Of a stretch of 64,000 bases of DNA, positions 30,636 to 42,820 are shown in pieces. The position numbers were made by a program, and so were the translations under genes. Positions within the stretch are counted from its first letter, which is position 1, and each line of letters begins with the position of its first letter. Under the pieces are notes generated by a model. That model made no database searches. It saw only the letters and a list, made by a program, of their open reading frames with translations, and was not told the DNA's origin. The DNA is from Filosporella fistucella. Its lineage: Eukaryota > Ascomycota > Leotiomycetes > Helotiales. The stretch covers positions 1 through 64,000 of the forward strand of contig JAQJZZ010000010.1 of the NCBI GenBank assembly GCA_030077755.1. Direction: 5' to 3'.

Positions 30636-31154
30636 ATGCACTTCTCTGTGGTTTTTCTCTTCGTTGGCTTTCTCGTATCCTCGGTGATATGTATACCAGC
30701 TACCCTCTACCGAAGCACTGCCCTTGCACCAAAAGATGCCAAAGCTGCTGGTGGCATCAAATCCAAGGGATCCAAAACTTCTACTGCACCGGACCAGAAA
30801 ATGTTATTCGACCATGTCGAGGGGCTATTGAAGAGCCCTTCGAAGGACCCATTCATATCCACATCGGACGACATCGATGTCTCTAAGGGAGATGCGGCGA
30901 CGAGTAGCAAATACGTTTACACCATCGACTCGTCCAAAATCACCGAGAAGATATGGGATTGCAAGGCAGAGTATGCAAGAGCTTCGAGAACCTATGGACA
31001 TGCCAAAGAACGAGAGTTTTCTGTTGAGTACACTATACCTTGGGCAGCTATCACTAAGGTCCAGACGAAGGACGATACTGGGACATGGAGAACGCTCAAA
31101 ATGCCAACCAAGAGAATGCTTGCGTTTCCTGATGAAGATATATTCGCTGAATGA
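30636..31154 (+). CDS. Small secreted protein (172 aa)
   Basis: An intronless frame starts MHFSVVFLFVGFLVSSVICIP, a clear signal peptide of about 20 residues. The middle (APKDAKAAGGIKSKGSKT) is low-complexity and basic. A better-ordered C-terminal half contains YVYTIDSSKITEKIWDCK and EFSVEYTIPWAAITKVQ. That pattern (YVY.ID...I......F.V...IPW..I) faintly recalls the C-terminal part of fungal secreted proteins annotated as ADP-ribosyl-transferase-like, but no catalytic motif is visible, so I assign no activity. The mature protein has one cysteine, so it is not a disulfide-rich effector. It lies 421 bp upstream of the RecQ gene on the same strand. Confidence 0.75.
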   Translation: MHFSVVFLFVGFLVSSVICIPATLYRSTALAPKDAKAAGGIKSKGSKTSTAPDQKMLFDHVEGLLKSPSKDPFISTSDDIDVSKGDAATSSKYVYTIDSSKITEKIWDCKAEYARASRTYGHAKEREFSVEYTIPWAAITKVQTKDDTGTWRTLKMPTKRMLAFPDEDIFAE

Positions 31155-31574
31155 TATCTATATACAATTCTTTCAAGTTGGTAGATAGCAGACATGGGCA
31201 GAGAGAAAGCGACATCGGACACTCAACATTTATTTCATTTTGCAAGGGATGTCGAGGGATGCTACTGGAAAGGTCACTAGACATAAGATGTACTATCATG
31301 GCCCTGAGGCTCGGCAGCATTGTTGCACAGAGAAGCCATGGTGGTTGAGGGCGGGTGATGGATGGCTATTTTCATGAACGGTGAGGAAGTACGGAAGATA
31401 AAAGTGATTGGAATTGAATGTAATATAAGCAAACGGTGGGCACGTGGTAGCGTGCGATTTTCGTTTACCATACAGAAATCCATTGTCGCGTCCCAACCCG
31501 TCCCATCTTTGCATTGCAACGCCGTGAAACCCATTCCTCGAGCCTCTACTATGCATTGAAATCTTCAATTCATC
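31155..31574. other. Intergenic region upstream of RecQ
   Basis: 421 bp holding the 3' end region of the secreted-protein gene and the RecQ promoter. Nothing specific is recognised. Confidence 0.5.
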
Positions 31575-33815
31575 ATGGCCCAATCAGCAAACGATGACTA
31601 TGGCTTCAGCTCCTCCGATGAGGCAGACCTACTCGCCCTCGAGCAGAACATCAGCGGTCCTCTGAAACGGTCGGCCGCAGACGATATCAATCCTCCTTCA
31701 AAAAGACCCCCCCTTCAATCATACCCCTCCGCTATCAATGCGCTCACAAAGAACTTTGGCATGCAGGCCTTTCGACTGAAGCAGGAGCAGGTCATATCAA
31801 GATTGCTTGGTGGCAAAAGCGCGGCTGTTGTTTTCCCAACTGGAGGTGGAAAGAGTCTTTGCTACCAAATACCTGCCCTCGTGTTCTCGGAAGAAGATAT
31901 CATTGCAGGTACACGCGCAGTCGGAGAACATGGAATCACACTGGTTGTATCTCCTCTCCTTGCCCTTATGAAGGATCAGGTAGATGCTCTTGTCCGACGA
32001 GGTGTCAAAGCTGCCACACTCGACTCTACCAAGACCCGGGAGGAATACATACAAACCTGCGATGCCCTGCGGAGTGGAGAGTTGAAGCTTCTATACGTTG
32101 CTCCAGAACGATTGAACAATGAAGGATTCGTAGAACAGATGAAATTCGTTCGTGGAGGAGTACGTCTGCTCGCGGTTGATGAAGCACATTGTATTTCCGA
32201 ATGGGGTCATGCATTTCGTCCAGATTATCTCAGTGGGTACCACTATACACAAACTTTTTAGCTGACCATCTACAGAGGTGTCGAGATTCGCCGAAGAGAT
32301 CAATGCCGAACGGGTTGTCTGTTTGACAGCAACTGCTACCCCGCGAGTCGCCGTAGACATCTGCAGAGCTTTCAACATTGATGACTCTGGTCTTTTTCGA
32401 GCCTCAACATACCGTCCCAACCTACATCTCCTCGCACAATCCGGAAGAACGAAGAAGGAGTTATACCCGATGCTGTACAAATTTCTGAAACAGAATCCAG
32501 GCGCCACGATCATTTACGTCACACTCCAAAAACAAACGGAGGAATTGGCTTCGGAACTGCGTGAGAAAGGTTTCAACGCGAAGTCATTCCATGCCGGTCT
32601 CGACACGCGTCTGAAAATCTCACTGCAAGAAGAATTCATGAGGCGCAACGACTTGATAATCGTAGCAACGATTGCATTCGGAATGGGAATCGATAAGGCA
32701 AGCATTCGCAACGTTGTGCACTTCAGCATACCCAGCAGTCTCGAATCATACAGCCAAGAAATAGGCAGGGCAGGCAGAGATAGAAAGCTTAGCAAATGTG
32801 TATTCTATGTTTGCGGAGAGGATCTACATCTTCGCGAAATGTTCGCTCGCGGGGATCTACCCTCAATCGGTTCCATTCGAGGACTTTTGACGGAGATTTT
32901 CCATTCCGGAAACGCTAATCTGCCAATTGGTGGGGAGATGAGGTTCAGTCACTATTCGCAGGAGAAAGATTATGATATCCGGTCTACTACCCTGAAGAAC
33001 ATATATGCGCAGCTTGAGCTCACTCATGGACTCATTCGAGCCTCGACTCCTGTCTATACAAAATACTCTTTCAAGCCTAGTCCCCAATACAATGATAAGA
33101 TCGCCTTCGACAAATCGCCCGCCGCTGCTGCACTCCAAAAATATGTGACGAAAGCCAAGATCTTGATGAGTATTGATCTCGATGTCGTATGCTCCAAGTC
33201 TCAAGTCCCTCGAGCACATCTTATCCGCAAATTGAATGACTTGAACGAGAGTGGGACGATTGAACTAAAGACATCAGGGGTCTTGAATGTATACAAGGTG
33301 AATGCAAAGCTCCCCAGAACAGGTGCAGATATCGAAAAGCTGGTGACAAGCATTCATTCTGTGATGGCAAAAAGAGAAGAGGAAGCATTGGATCGCACAA
33401 ATCAAATGTTGAACCTCATCACATCCTCAACTTGTTTTGCCAAAGCTCTTGCCCAGCATTTCGGTGATGACCTGCCAGGTGGTAAGAGTGAATGCGGCCA
33501 TTGCACTTGGTGCCAGACACACAAAGTCGTCGAGCAAATGAAGCCGCCTCCAGTCCCGTTCAACAACAAAGCATTCGAAGCTGTCCTCAGCCGAATTCCA
33601 GAACACGATGACCCACGATTTTTGGCGAAAGTGGCCTTTGGCATCAACACTCCAAGAGTCACAAAATTGAAGCTCGGCAAAGACCCAATATTTGGTTCGA
33701 TGGATGATCACAATTTCATGGTAACATCTCCTCTATTATTATTTCTTCCAACTTACTTATATTCTATTAGGCTTTACTCGACACTTTCACCTCGAAATGT
33801 GATCCGACAGACTGA
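31575..33815 (+). CDS. RecQ-family ATP-dependent DNA helicase (715 aa)
   Basis: Three exons: 31,575-32,232, 32,276-33,720 and 33,771-33,815. The introns are 43 and 50 nt (the first GTGGGT...CTACAG with a CTGAC branch site), and the frame closes exactly. Motifs in order: Walker A PTGGGKS (residues 88-94), DEAH with CISEWGHAFRPDY (202 onward), motif III LTATATPR, RPNL, then ATIAFGMGIDK and the arginine-finger motif ESYSQEIGRAGRDR. A cysteine cluster (SSTCFAKALAQHFGD...CGHCTWC) matches the RecQ zinc-binding element. There is no long N-terminal extension or HRDC, so it is a short RecQ rather than an Sgs1/BLM ortholog. It unwinds DNA 3' to 5' and probably serves recombination or fork repair. It is intact, unlike the TLH relic at the telomere. 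Confidence 0.93.
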
Positions 33816-35137
33816 AGCTGAGTATCGTCATATTTCCCTTGACGTCAATCAATACATGGACTTTACCGACGCTGTTATCGACTCACCATTCATTAATTAA
33901 CAAAGCTCTGGCTTTCTCGTGGCTTTTATGAACCCTTCACTGGCATGTGGATTCAGCCTGTTCACTCATGCTTCCACAGTTTCTCATACTTGCTAGTCAC
34001 TAGTTCCTGTGTATGTCAATGTGTCAATGCATCGATGACGGTAAGTAAATACATGTCTGCAACACAAACTGTTCGCTTTGACTTCCAAATTCTTCTCTCG
34101 TTTTTGCCAAGCATATACTTAGATCCTCGTCCTAATCTTGATACCTTCATTGCTGTTGTGGCTCTATTCTCCCTATGAGACCTGTTCTCCTTCTTGTTGC
34201 AATACACTCACAACATGCGCGATCAAGAATGAAGCTGCAGTACATTCCGTCCTCTTTTTGACTTTCAATCCGTAAGTGCTTGACGGCTTGTATAGCTAGG
34301 TGGGGTACTTTTCCAAAATTCCAAGGCTTTGTCATGGCAGCTGGGCCGGAAGCAGCTTGTATAACATATGGGTGAGCGTTGCACGATTTGTTTTAATCCA
34401 ACAAGAAGGCAACCCTCTGCTCTGCACCGCAAGCCCATCCGCGAGCAACCAACATCTCATATCCCAAAACCTTCTTCGGATAACCACAGTATTCGCCATA
34501 CGAACTAGAGACAGAGATAAGTAGCGTGCCTGTCGGTCGATGGCGTTACCAAAAATGGTGAAAATATGTCACCCCCAACTCCAAGCATGGAACGCTCTTG
34601 GTTTGTGAGCGCGAGTGCGGGATAATCACATCCGCACGGAACCTCCCTTTTCATATTCGGGATAATCGCCTATCCCTCCATGCAATCTTCGTGACTTTCT
34701 CAGATTAAGCCCAAATGTATATTTTGAGAGTGCGGAGTACCGGTAGAACTCAGCTTCACCCTTCGTTAGTACCCGTCTTGACGTTAAGTCTTCTTTGGTG
34801 CCATCATTCCCTAAGGATCTTCAAAGCTTGCTCACTCATATATACCACTTCGGATATAGTCAATTCAGCTTTCCCTCTTCAGGAAATCCGAAGCACCAAT
34901 TGACACAATTTCACAGCCTTTCCAACCAGCCTGGTGTCACAGTCGTTTCTCTATTCGCCACATATTTCTATTCACGGTTTTGCCAAGGTCTTCGATCAAA
35001 ATACTTCACTGTTTGAGTTATTTCGTGGCTGATTTAATACCCAGCTTGAATTCTGTATTAAGTCTATCTCATTTCTCTGATAAAATCTCTCAAATATACA
35101 TCTTTTACATTACCTTCACTTCCATCTACCTTTCAAA
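33816..35137. other. Intergenic region, no gene supported
   Basis: 1.3 kb with only short overlapping frames on both strands and no start, splice or motif support. Pyrimidine-rich stretches just before 35,138 (CATCTACCTTTCAAA) look like a fungal promoter/leader for the next locus. Confidence 0.55.
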
Positions 35138-36049
35138 ATGGAGTCATCCTACGTTCTTAGAGCTATACTTTCTGTAGCAACTGCAGAGAGGGGAACTGGA
35201 GCGGGCCCATTCCAAGTCATCGATCAGTTTATCGCTGCAAATCAACACCCCAATGCCACAGGAGCTGTCACCCTGAATTCTGTCAACATGACCAAGACGC
35301 CATCAGAAATCATGGCAGAACCATGGACGTTTCGCTCAATGTGACACAAGTTGGAAATCTTCCCAGCTCGATCTCCAATGAAACAAGCGGCCAGGTTGTC
35401 ACCAACTCATTGATTGGGATAGATTCCCAGAAAACCTTGGTCGAGGACACCCAATGGAGCGCATGCATGGTGATTATGTTGTTGTTGCCTCGTAAGACTA
35501 CAGTACAAGGTCAGAAAGACCAGGGTAGCTGTGTCACGACATTTGGACAACAATGTCACGACGATTGGTTGTCAGCGGTTGATAGAGCCAGACGAGTAAC
35601 AAACAGCGAGGATCTGGATGCTACCTGCGGAGGGGTGCAAATCCCCCAGGTTCCATCATAGTGCACTGGGATCTTCAATATCGATACTGTCTCAAGCAGT
35701 AAATGTCGTTTTCTCCCTTGAAACTCTGCTGATATTCGCAGACATCGTCGCCGTAAACCAAAGGGATGGCAGTGAGTACTTCTACTTCACTGACGATGCG
35801 CACGATTCTTCGAACACTACATACTATGAGATCGCTGCCACAATAACATATCCCATGATGTTGATACAAGCTCCTAAAGCCAACTACAGTGGTCCTAGAG
35901 CGCAGTCTGTCCAACTGGGTTGTTTGAGGGCCACGAATGCCACTACAGGATCTCAGCTAATCAAAGATGTCCCTGGTAGTGGGGCAAATATCAAGAATGG
36001 TATGTGGGGTTTGGAAATGGTGATTGGCGGTATGAGCTTGATGTTGTAA
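35138..36049 (+). pseudogene. Broken gene for an Asn-glycosylated, cysteine-containing surface-type protein
   Basis: Coding-like segments follow one another on the plus strand but need repair to join. From the ATG at 35,138 (good AAAATGG context) frame 2 runs to TAEPWTFR-like sequence near 35,335; one base is then missing before the next segment (NVTQVGNLPSSISNETSG, frame 1), which continues through WSACMVIMLLLP, GSCVTTFGQQCHDDW and CGGVQIPQVPS to a TAG at 35,659 inside what should be coding (VPS-stop-CTGIFN). A normal 43-nt intron (GTAAAT...GCAG, about 35,699-35,741) leads to a last segment rich in N-x-T sites, ending with a hydrophobic tail (GLEMVIGGMSLML) that could be a GPI signal. A frameshift plus a nonsense codon suggest a pseudogene; assembly error is the alternative. 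The family resembles fungal secreted proteins of unknown function. Confidence 0.55.
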
Positions 36050-36109
36050 TAGTGTATGGAAATGGATCGCTGTATCACGGGGCGTGTAACGGTATTCCAA
36101 TCTTGTGTA

Positions 36110-38404
36110 CTAAAATCCAGCGAAATCGTTTCCTGTCTCATCATACTCTTCTATGAACCTTCGGCTTGCAAACATATCCTCTGCAACTTGGAAGTTTGTA
36201 AAATTATACAGTTGGTCAAGTGACCAATCCTGAATGTCTCCAGGCGTGAAGTTGATATTCTCTGCAAGCCCAGTCCATGATGGGCGAGTATCGCTTTGTG
36301 CAGTCAAATCTGAGTCGTATTGGAAGGCATTTTCCGTCGAGTTGCCAACACTTGGTGATCCCTCATTGACTCCTAGGGTTTTATGATTGGAATCAATCAT
36401 CTGATTGTAGTTTGGCGTACCTGAGTTGTCTCGCACATCGGCTGGTTGTATTTGGTTCTCTCGAATTGTGGTAGGGGTTGTGGTTTTTGAAGTTCCATCC
36501 TTGAGGAAGACTGGACTCGAATCTAGCATTCCCACGGTGAACTTCATAAACTCGGCTGCTTTACTGCTAACTCTCAACGTCCATCTATATTCTCCCAGCT
36601 GAGATTTGTAAAACTCTGCTTCTTCGGGGTTATCACTTGTCGCCCATAGTAGGCTGCCAAATGTGGCGATAATTGCTAGATTCACTTTAGATGCAAAATA
36701 CCAGAAGCATTGTAGATGCGCTGGCTCCAATTTTGTAACCATCTCGATGGCGGCTGTGAATCTGGTCTTCGCCGCTGCTCGTGTGATGAATCTTAAGTTA
36801 TCATCCATTTGTACGGAATCGAATCGAATTATCGCTCGGTGGAGTGTGACCTCTGCTGCGAAGTATGCCATGTGAAGAGATCCTGGAAAATGTCAGATTG
36901 AGATGCAATTCCCTGATATGGCTTACCTGTAGGAGAAAGTTTCCTGGCCCGCGTCTCCCCAATTGCTAAGCATTGTGGTAATTTCGAGTGCCAATCTTTC
37001 AGCCGAAGCTGAATTGGTTTTGCCTTCTCCAATGTCACCCGCATCGCGTTCTCTCTTTCTGCACTGAGTTCAGCAGTTGCACGAATTGAGAAGAAGGTCC
37101 GGAGAATATCGCTGAGAATCTCTGTCAGCGTGATCATATGCGCAAAAGTCAGTCTTCCTGTCTCAATATCTGAGCTTCCTTCCTCCTCATCATCGTCATC
37201 AGCCGTCTCTGGGAAGTCCTTTTGCTGCAAGTGCCCCACTGACCAGTCATCCAGACTTATCAATGAAGGTCTCCCATGAATCAATGCTCCCCACTTATCT
37301 TGCATGAACATTGCCCATGCCAACCGTTTTCTCAGACTGCGTTCCCATTCTGGAATTTTCCATCCGGAACAATCTAGATGAAGTCCCAAGTTCTGTGAAC
37401 AAGCCACAAGCTGCCCTGTCAGAGCCCATGAATCTCCATCTGGTCTTTGCAAAAGTAATAGCCCTGCCTGGACCGTTGATAACTTCGGCCGATTCAGAAC
37501 AATACTCATCATCTGTGGAACAAGCTTCTCCAGCTTCTGCATATCTGGTTTGGGGAGATTGACGAGTTCTGGACTATATGACCACCAATTCAATGCAAGA
37601 ATGTAGACAGCAGCCAATACCGGTGGTGTGAATTCCCGGTGAGTCCTCTCGTACTTTTCAAGGAAGACTTTTTTATCCATAATAGGAAAGCTCGGGTGGA
37701 TGATGCGAAAGTATAGGTCCACCAATGCCCTGCCATGGGGTTGAACAATGCTTTCCACCAAATCCAAATTGCTCAGCTCATCGTCGACCTCTGCTTGACT
37801 CTCGGACTTCATAATGAAATGAGTCTGTTGACTGACCCGGCGTAGCGTGCCTGGAGTGCTGACATATTCTCCACGGCCATTGAATGGGGAGAGATTGATC
37901 AGTCGAACATCATATTCGGATGTTTGGCCCAAATACTGCCCATGCTGTCGGTTTTGAAGGCCCAGTGTCTGTTTCAGAAGGGATGGACCTGGAAGAGAGG
38001 TGTAGTCGTTGATGGGAGCTTTGGATTGAACGGCTGTGCTGTTAGCTAATCCTGATCTGAACACACATATAACTTACTTCTTTCTTCATCCAGAGATCTA
38101 CTAAAGTGTTAGTCCTGGAATCAAATCTGTATCTATTCCCAAATTACCTTGGTTTGGTTGCGTCCGGACTACCATCTTCTTCCACCCTCCTCCTCTTCCT
38201 TCTCTGTGGATTCTGAATGAATGTGCATTGTTCCGCTCTAGATTGACACATAACACATGTCTCTGAGTCGACCGGTATGATGCATCTACTTTTTCGTCTC
38301 CGGCATGCATCACACGGTCTATCTCGTCGAGTCCACCCGTTCGGTGGGGCTTTAGCCACGCCAGCTGCATTGCCATTGCTACCAGCCGTCTGATGCGATG
38401 CCAT
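36110..38404 (-). CDS. Zn2Cys6 transcription factor, Dal81/TamA-like (719 aa)
   Basis: Three exons (38,404-38,148; 38,056-36,927; 36,882-36,110) with introns of 91 and 44 nt; the phases close exactly on 720 codons. The binuclear zinc cluster is complete: Cys31, 34, 41, 50, 53 and 60 (C-x2-C-x6-C-x8-C-x2-C-x6-C) with the basic RRRKSR. The middle homology region follows: DLYFRIIHPSFPIMDKKVF, FTPPVLAAVYILALNWWSYS, LGLHLDCSGWKIPEWE and RLAWAMFMQDKWGALIHGRP. These blocks strongly recall the Dal81/TamA family, co-activators of amino-acid, GABA and peptide-utilisation genes in yeasts and Aspergillus; that identity is from memory. The gene faces the PTR2 transporter across 2.3 kb, and GATA-type sites lie 125-155 bp upstream of its ATG. 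A nitrogen-source regulator is the best guess. Confidence 0.85.
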
Positions 38405-38521
38405 AAGACAAATTCCCTACCTCTTCTTCAGCAGCACAGGGAGTTTCAGATGCTTCGGACGTTGAAATGGTTGATATCGCGGCAAACCAAGTTTGCGTTG
38501 TTAAAATGAGTTGAAGACAAT

Positions 38522-38559
38522 CACGTGGAGATAAGCTGAATGTAGCCAAGCGTGATAAG
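38522..38559 (-). promoter_or_regulatory. GATA-factor sites and an E-box upstream of the zinc-cluster gene
   Basis: AGATAAG (38,529-38,535) and TGATAAG (38,553-38,559), both matching HGATAR, lie 17 bp apart next to CACGTG (38,522-38,527), about 120-155 bp upstream of the ATG at 38,404. Closely paired HGATAR sites are typical AreA/NIT2 targets in fungi. The role here is inferred. Confidence 0.45.
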
Positions 38560-40715
38560 TGACACTAACCGAATACAGAAATGAAGGCATTCAGCTTCTC
38601 CTTTTCCTTGGTGCGAGTGCTTTCTAGCCACCCAACAATCCCATCTCTGGATGAAGCGGTCTTCAAATCATACTTACATGACCGGATGGGTGTTTTCATC
38701 TACAGCAAGTGCTTCTAGGTCTTTCCGACACAGGGGTGACTGATTAACAGTCACGTGCTTTCCCTCATGTGATAGGATTTTTTCCCGAGTTAGACGGCAT
38801 CTAAGCCTAACACGCGATGTTGCTACACATGTCGGTGTTGATATATAAACAGTTATACACTGCTTCCTTAGTCAATATCAGTCATCCTTAACGCTTTCTA
38901 ACTTCCAGATATTTACAGCTCAAATGCCATAGAGTTTTTAAATTCGGTCCATCAGCTCAATAGTGGAAAGTCTTCCAAAAGAGCCGCCAGTCCCATTGCA
39001 TAACGTTTTGTTGCTCAGTACTGAACTAGGAAATTTCCACCTATCACGTATGATTGTCCTTCTTCACGAACCCTAAGTATTCAGAGTATGGCTCTGACAT
39101 AGCTGATTCTGATGTTCTAGAACTTCAAACTTCGATCATATTGACTGCCAGGTCTCCTCAGTTGATCATCTCAAGATGTTGCGCGTTTATAACTTGAAAA
39201 TTCATAGGTTGAGAATCGAAAGATTTAGGAAGAAAGCTGGCTTCAAAGAAAGATTCGGTTTTGCTAGGATTCGAGATATTGGTTCTAACGAATTCACAGG
39301 CTGGTACGAGGCAGCTTTTGCCAGATCTCTGCATCAAGCACGAAATCCCGAATCCATCTCCACACTCCAAAAACGACTCATGGAGTGTCACATTTGCAGC
39401 TTTCCTGGGGAACGCGGAGATGGTTCATCGGCTGCCATCGGCCTCTCCTCAATCTCATCTCAATAGTCCAGCTCAATGCCGCTGCAATGTTGAGACGAAG
39501 TGGCCATACTAATTTATTACGGGCGTGTCGTACCTATGAACGAGCTTCCCATTGTTCGAGCCCTATATTCGAAGTGAACCCTGATGGTTATAGCATTCTA
39601 ATTGGTAATATCAAATTTCTGCCGAATATCTATATGTAAGACGGAGGAATACACATGCACTCCAATACGCCAGTCGCGAAACATACCAGCTTGAACATGC
39701 GAATTCTGAACCGTTGAGATATCTTCAATTATCAGCGTTGTCATTATTTTTGCAACGGTGGTTTGTATATAGATACTTTTTCCAAGCCCGACCGATATAC
39801 ACTATCATTCAGTCCCTGAGACACGTTAACTGAACTCCGAGTTCCTCTGCCATCACAGAATAATTACAATTTGTGCCTCTACGGTCCGGATATTTCGGAA
39901 CGGATTAATACATCAAGCTCGTCGTTTCAGGCATTTTTCAAGCCCATCTAAGCCTTTCCAAGAAGGTCCCAATGCTTCATCTTCTTGGCAGTGCCTTAGT
40001 AAAATTGTGAGAGTGGCTCGAGTGGCCAATCTGGGCAAATATAACAAGTGTCATCCTTGACAGCTATTACGAGGTTGAGTCAAGGTTTGCAGATCATCGC
40101 CACACCCGTCGCTAGTAACGCCTCTCGCGACATCAAGCATGGACGAGCTTTTGTCTTAGACGAGTAAGAACTAATTCAACCGATGGCAAGGCCGCTCATG
40201 TGTCAGCCCCAGAAAAGAATCATCTTAATCAAAGCTCTCTCGGTCTATGCTCCAATGCGAAAGCTGATGATACTGGTAAACGGGCCTTCCGACAGGTTCA
40301 ATGGAGATGTAGCTAGTGGGAAGCTTCGGTCCTGGCCTGGCTTGATATTCGTCCTCCACATCAAACTCTCAACAGACCCCTGGAAATGCTCTACTAAGTC
40401 TAAATTTCCACCGGCTGCTTTGGCGGTTCCTGATACTCGGAATCGACATCCAGTCTCGCCGGTCTTCTCCTTGCGGGGAACAGCCATTCATAGTCCCTTG
40501 ATCTATCTGTGGAGTCTGATCTAATCCCTAGCTGCCTCGACAAACCCCTCTCCGTCGAATCTAAAGCGCACACAAATCGAATACGCGAACAATATCGCAA
40601 CGTTACCGCGTGCCTCGGACTGTCGATCTGCAATTAATATATATTGCAGCATCTTCCCCGGAACTGCGCTGGACTTGATCACTCATCCCTAGGTTCTCTC
40701 GAAAAGGCCCTCAAT
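38560..40715. other. Divergent intergenic region between regulator and transporter
   Basis: About 2.2 kb with no supported gene. Short frames at 39,176-39,640 and 40,183-40,633 overlap on both strands and lack motifs. It must hold the PTR2 promoter; an AGATAG word on the minus strand lies at 40,503-40,508. Confidence 0.5.
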
Positions 40716-42820
40716 ATGCCTGAACACGAGATGCACACAGCTGAGTAAGTTCCTTATGATGTAACACCCTTCGCTTCACATTACTAATCTTTTCTCCAGA
40801 ATCCATGAGCTTGCTTTGGAAGCTGAAGTCAGAAATGACGCACCGAAGATTCCTGATAAGTTTGACACAGAACTGGGATTTTCAGCGCCTCGTGGATTAG
40901 AGAAGGGCGATGCCCACGACTCGGAAGGATCATATTCTGATACCCCAGACGATGAAGAGCCAAATGACCACGAGAAGAAGACTTTACGTAGAAGTACGAG
41001 AAACATAGCACTCCATGGTCTTCCGCTGATATTCTATAGTCGGCGAGAACCTTCCCGTTGCTGCTTGGTTGGTAGCTATCATCGAACTTTCTGAACGCTT
41101 CACCTTTTATGGATGCCAAGGTCTCTTTCAAAACTATGTCCAACGACCATTAGACGGGAGTCTTGGACGAGGCGCACTCGGAAGAGGTCACCAGACAGCT
41201 ACAGCTTTGACCACCTTCTTCAGTTTATGGTGCTATGTTACTCCAATTCTGTATGTATAACTTTCATCACAGACTGTACTGACTTCCTGGGCGCGGTTCA
41301 TGTCTACTCTAAAGCCATTTTCTGTACTTAACTCTTCGATAGACTTGCTCACTAAGTCGTTGCAGTGGTGCTATTGTCGCAGATCAATACTTAGGAAGGT
41401 ATAAAACATTAGTCATCTTCGCTGGAGTCTACATAGTAGGGTTGTTGATTCTGCTCCTTACTTCCCTTCCTGCTGCCCTGGAAAATGGTGCAGGTATGGG
41501 AGGATTCGTTGCCGCCATCCTAGTCATTGGTATTGGAACCGGTGGTATCAAGTCCAATGTGGCACCTCTAATCGCAGACCAGTATCAGCGAAAGAAAATG
41601 GCTATCAAGACTATTGCCAAAACTGGTGAACGAGTGATCATTGACCCGGCCGTCACCATCCAACGAATCTACCTCATCTTCTACTGCTGCATCAACTTTG
41701 GCGCACTCTCGCTGCTCGCAACACCATATATGGAGAGAGATATTGGATTCTGGTCCGCATACCTTCTCTGCCTTTGCATGTTCATCGTTGGCTTCATTGC
41801 TCTGATCGCAGGGAAGAAGATCTATATTGTCCGTCCACCTCAGGGGTCAATTATCACAGATGCTTTCAAAGCAATTGGTATCATGATTCGATATCGCAAT
41901 ATGGATGCTCCCAAGTCTTCCTACCAAGAGGAATTCGGCCGCAAGCATCAAACTCCTTGGGACGATCTCTTCATTGACGAGTTGAAGCGTGCTCTACTGG
42001 CATGCAAAGTGTTTGTTTTCTTTCCTATCTACTGGTAAGTTACGAAATCTATTCTTTGTTCATACGCTGATAGTGGCTTTAAAGGGTTGTGTATGGTCAG
42101 TTTTCTGGCAACTTTGTCTCTCAAGCTGCGCAAATGGCTGGACACGGTATTCCTAACGATCTCATGCAAAACTTTGACCCTATTGCTATTCTCTTCTTCG
42201 CCCCCATCCTCGATCGGCTGGTCTATCCTCTGCTTCGAAAGCATCATATCCACTTCCGCCCTATTGCCAGAATCTCACTGGGGTTCATCGTCGCATCAAT
42301 GTCTATGCTCTACGCTGGTGTTCTTCAACACTTCATCTACCAAACGGGTCCTTGCTATGGTCACCCGAACTGCAAGTTAGGGATCAATGCGGATGGTGTT
42401 GCTGAGGGAAACAACATTCACATCGCCATCCAAACTCCAGCTTACATGCTGATCGGTATCTCTGAGATTTTCGCCTCTGTCAGTGGACTGGAATATGCCT
42501 ATATGAAGGCACCTCCCTCCATGAAGTCCTTTGTACAGGCCATGTACTTGTTGACAAACGCATTTGGGTACGCCATTGGTGAAGCATTCATTCCTCTGGT
42601 TGGTGACCCAAAGATTATGTGGTTGTTTGTGGGTCTCTGCGTTAGCTCTTTTCTTACAGGGTTCATATTCTGGATAATTTTCCACAAATATGACGCAATG
42701 GAGGACGAGAACAATGCCCTTGAAGGCAAGCACGAAGATTTGGAGAACAAGAAGGCTTTGCATGCTTCTGGAAATGAGTATGGTGACGCTGGGACAGAGC
42801 GGGTCAACAAAGCAGCTTGA
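40716..42820 (+). CDS. PTR2: Proton-coupled oligopeptide transporter, PTR2 family (612 aa)
   Basis: Five exons: 40,716-40,744, 40,800-40,993, 41,040-41,250, 41,366-42,034 and 42,085-42,820; every junction is GT..AG and the total is 613 codons with the stop. The POT/PTR signatures are present: IIELSERFTFYG (ExxER proton-coupling motif, about residue 90), the long signature GIGTGGIKSNVAPLIADQY, and FYCCINFGALSLL. There are about twelve hydrophobic segments with a central loop, as in fungal Ptr2, plus an acidic N-terminal tail of about 75 residues and a charged C-terminal tail. It imports di- and tripeptides across the plasma membrane. It is divergent from a Dal81/TamA-like regulator, a class known in yeast to help activate PTR2, which makes a functional pair plausible. 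Confidence 0.93.

Noticed and set aside
39176..39640. Overlapping short frames between the regulator and PTR2
   Set aside because: Frames on both strands of similar length, low-complexity, no start or intron support.
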